From: Archangium violaceum
Lineage (GTDB): Bacteria; Myxococcota; Myxococcia; Myxococcales; Myxococcaceae
Direction of reading: 5' to 3'
DNA: 64,000 bases
NCBI RefSeq assembly: GCF_016859125.1
Contig: NZ_CP069338.1
Location: forward strand, 5,147,501 to 5,211,500
Made by a program: the position numbers and the translations under genes. The notes under the pieces were generated by a model. It saw only the letters and a list, made by a program, of their open reading frames with translations, did no database searches and had not been told where the DNA came from. Position 1 is the first letter of the stretch. Every line of letters begins with the position of its first letter. Below, piece after piece: positions 63,224-64,000 of this stretch.

Positions 63224-64000
63224 CTACCGCACGTTCAGGAAGATGGCGGTGGGGACGCCCCAGTTTCCGCTGGCGTCCTGGCTCTCCACGAAGAGCGTGT
63301 GCCGGCCCGGTGCCAGGCCCGAGGTGAAGACCGTGGCCTGCACCGACTCGGCCGTGCTGTTGAAGCTTCCGTCCACCGCGCTCAGTGCGAACGTGGGCGT
63401 CCCCGACACCCAGGACGGCGCATCGATGGAGTAGCGCGCGGCGGCGATGGCCTGTGAGCCTTCCGTGCCCCCGTTGGTGCCGTAGCGGGTGTCATCCGCC
63501 CGAGCCGTGAGCGTCACCGGGGTCCCCTGCGCCACGGTGCTCGCCGACAGCGCGAGGTTGATGGAGTCCGGGCCCGCCGCCACCTGATACGGCCGCCGCG
63601 CCGCCTTGAAGGCGTAGTAGAGGGCCGGCATGTTCTTGGGGACGATGGTGTTCTCGAAGGTGGTGCAACTCTCGAAGAATGCACCCCCCATTTCGAAGGT
63701 GAACGCCGCGACGCCGAGCCGCCCGTAGGCGAAGGCATCCGTGGAGCCCGAGGCCGAATACAGGCACGAGCTCACCTGGCACGCCTGATAGCCATTGAAG
63801 TAGTTGAACTTGCGCCCCAGGGTGCGCAGCTGGGTCGCGTTCGGCGCCGCCGCCGTGGTGGCCGACCAGGGATAGAGCACATACCCGCCGTAGCTGTGGA
63901 GGCTGAGCATCAGTCCCGTGGCGTCCGCGGGGGCGGGATCCGTGGAGGCGGGCCCGCGCTGATCCGGGAAGAGGGAGAGGATGTAATTCTCCAGCGTCTT
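63224..64000 (-). CDS. M14 zinc carboxypeptidase, C-terminal part
   Basis: The last 258 codons of a secreted metallocarboxypeptidase that begins beyond the right edge. Visible marks: MLSLHSYGG with the zinc histidine, the substrate-pocket area and the catalytic glutamate in AFTFEMGGAFFES. After the catalytic domain (to about residue 145 of the visible part) comes an Ig-like beta domain (VAQGTPVTLTARADD ... HTLFVESQDASGNWG), as in many secreted proteases of predatory bacteria. It is convergent with the duplicated protein gene, 62 bp away. Confidence 0.88.
   Translation of the reverse strand, partial: KTLENYILSLFPDQRGPASTDPAPADATGLMLSLHSYGGYVLYPWSATTAAAPNATQLRTLGRKFNYFNGYQACQVSSCLYSASGSTDAFAYGRLGVAAFTFEMGGAFFESCTTFENTIVPKNMPALYYAFKAARRPYQVAAGPDSINLALSASTVAQGTPVTLTARADDTRYGTNGGTEGSQAIAAARYSIDAPSWVSGTPTFALSAVDGSFNSTAESVQATVFTSGLAPGRHTLFVESQDASGNWGVPTAIFLNVR

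Overview
The window is high-GC DNA (long antisense open frames everywhere, coding third positions almost all G or C) with the gene repertoire of a myxobacterium, most probably suborder Cystobacterineae (Archangium/Cystobacter/Myxococcus relatives). Evidence includes a light-responsive carotenoid cluster ending in carA-carH, several eukaryote-like Ser/Thr kinases with PEGA, cyclase or ATPase-TPR tails, FHA proteins, Cys-rich DUF4215 and thrombospondin-3 type lipoproteins, and an NGLSL-repeat lipoprotein. I see no rRNA, tRNA, CRISPR array, transposase or prophage.

Layout. 0-7 kb: start of a host-attachment-like gene, an M20 peptidase, a PEGA protein with a Cys/Asp-repeat lipoprotein, a membrane Ser/Thr kinase overlapping a TPR protein, and an FHA protein. 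7-12 kb: a giant multidomain lipoprotein whose amidohydrolase-like core lacks its metal ligands. 12-15.4 kb (minus strand): TetR regulator, metallophosphoesterase, TIGR01777 epimerase and a thioredoxin-fold secreted protein. 15.4-27.2 kb: a twelve-gene carotenoid operon (crtE, crtIb, crtB, HMG-CoA reductase, crtD, crtC, glycosyltransferase, crtYc, crtYd, acyltransferase, carA, carH) with nine consecutive 4-nt stop/start overlaps. Its promoter holds five TGKACA-like hexamers at an exact 11-bp period, a CarH-type operator. 27.3-30 kb: amidohydrolase lipoprotein, a secreted papain-fold toxin-like protein and an internally duplicated partner protein, the best candidate for an undescribed effector/immunity pair. 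30-38.3 kb: POT transporter, TPP enzyme, STAS-like protein, M24 peptidase, HMG-CoA synthase and a DUF2071 protein, with a 136-bp palindromic repeat element. 38.4-43.6 kb: a lipoprotein with GDPD domains nested in a phytase-like domain, the NGLSL-repeat lipoprotein, and a kinase-cyclase fusion. 43.8-52 kb: FHA-PAS-PAS-histidine kinase-receiver hybrid coupled to an OPT transporter, and a 1,343-residue kinase-ATPase-TPR protein. 52-55.4 kb: a sugar-type ABC importer without its ATPase. 55.5-61.7 kb: small proteins and gene remnants, two divergent regulator/target pairs (TetR with a saccharopine-dehydrogenase-like oxidoreductase; LysR with an aldo/keto reductase) and a wax-synthase-like acyltransferase. 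61.7-64 kb: a regulatory region rich in TGACA palindromes, a tandem-duplicated secreted protein and a truncated M14 carboxypeptidase.

Working together: HMG-CoA synthase (36.2 kb) and the operon-borne HMG-CoA reductase can feed isoprenoid precursor into CrtE/CrtB. The two desaturases, CrtC and CrtYc/Yd then build a hydroxylated monocyclic carotenoid that the glycosyltransferase and acyltransferase could convert to a glucoside ester. CarA and CarH would repress the whole operon in the dark. CarH keeps the full adenosylcobalamin light-sensing signature and CarA does not.
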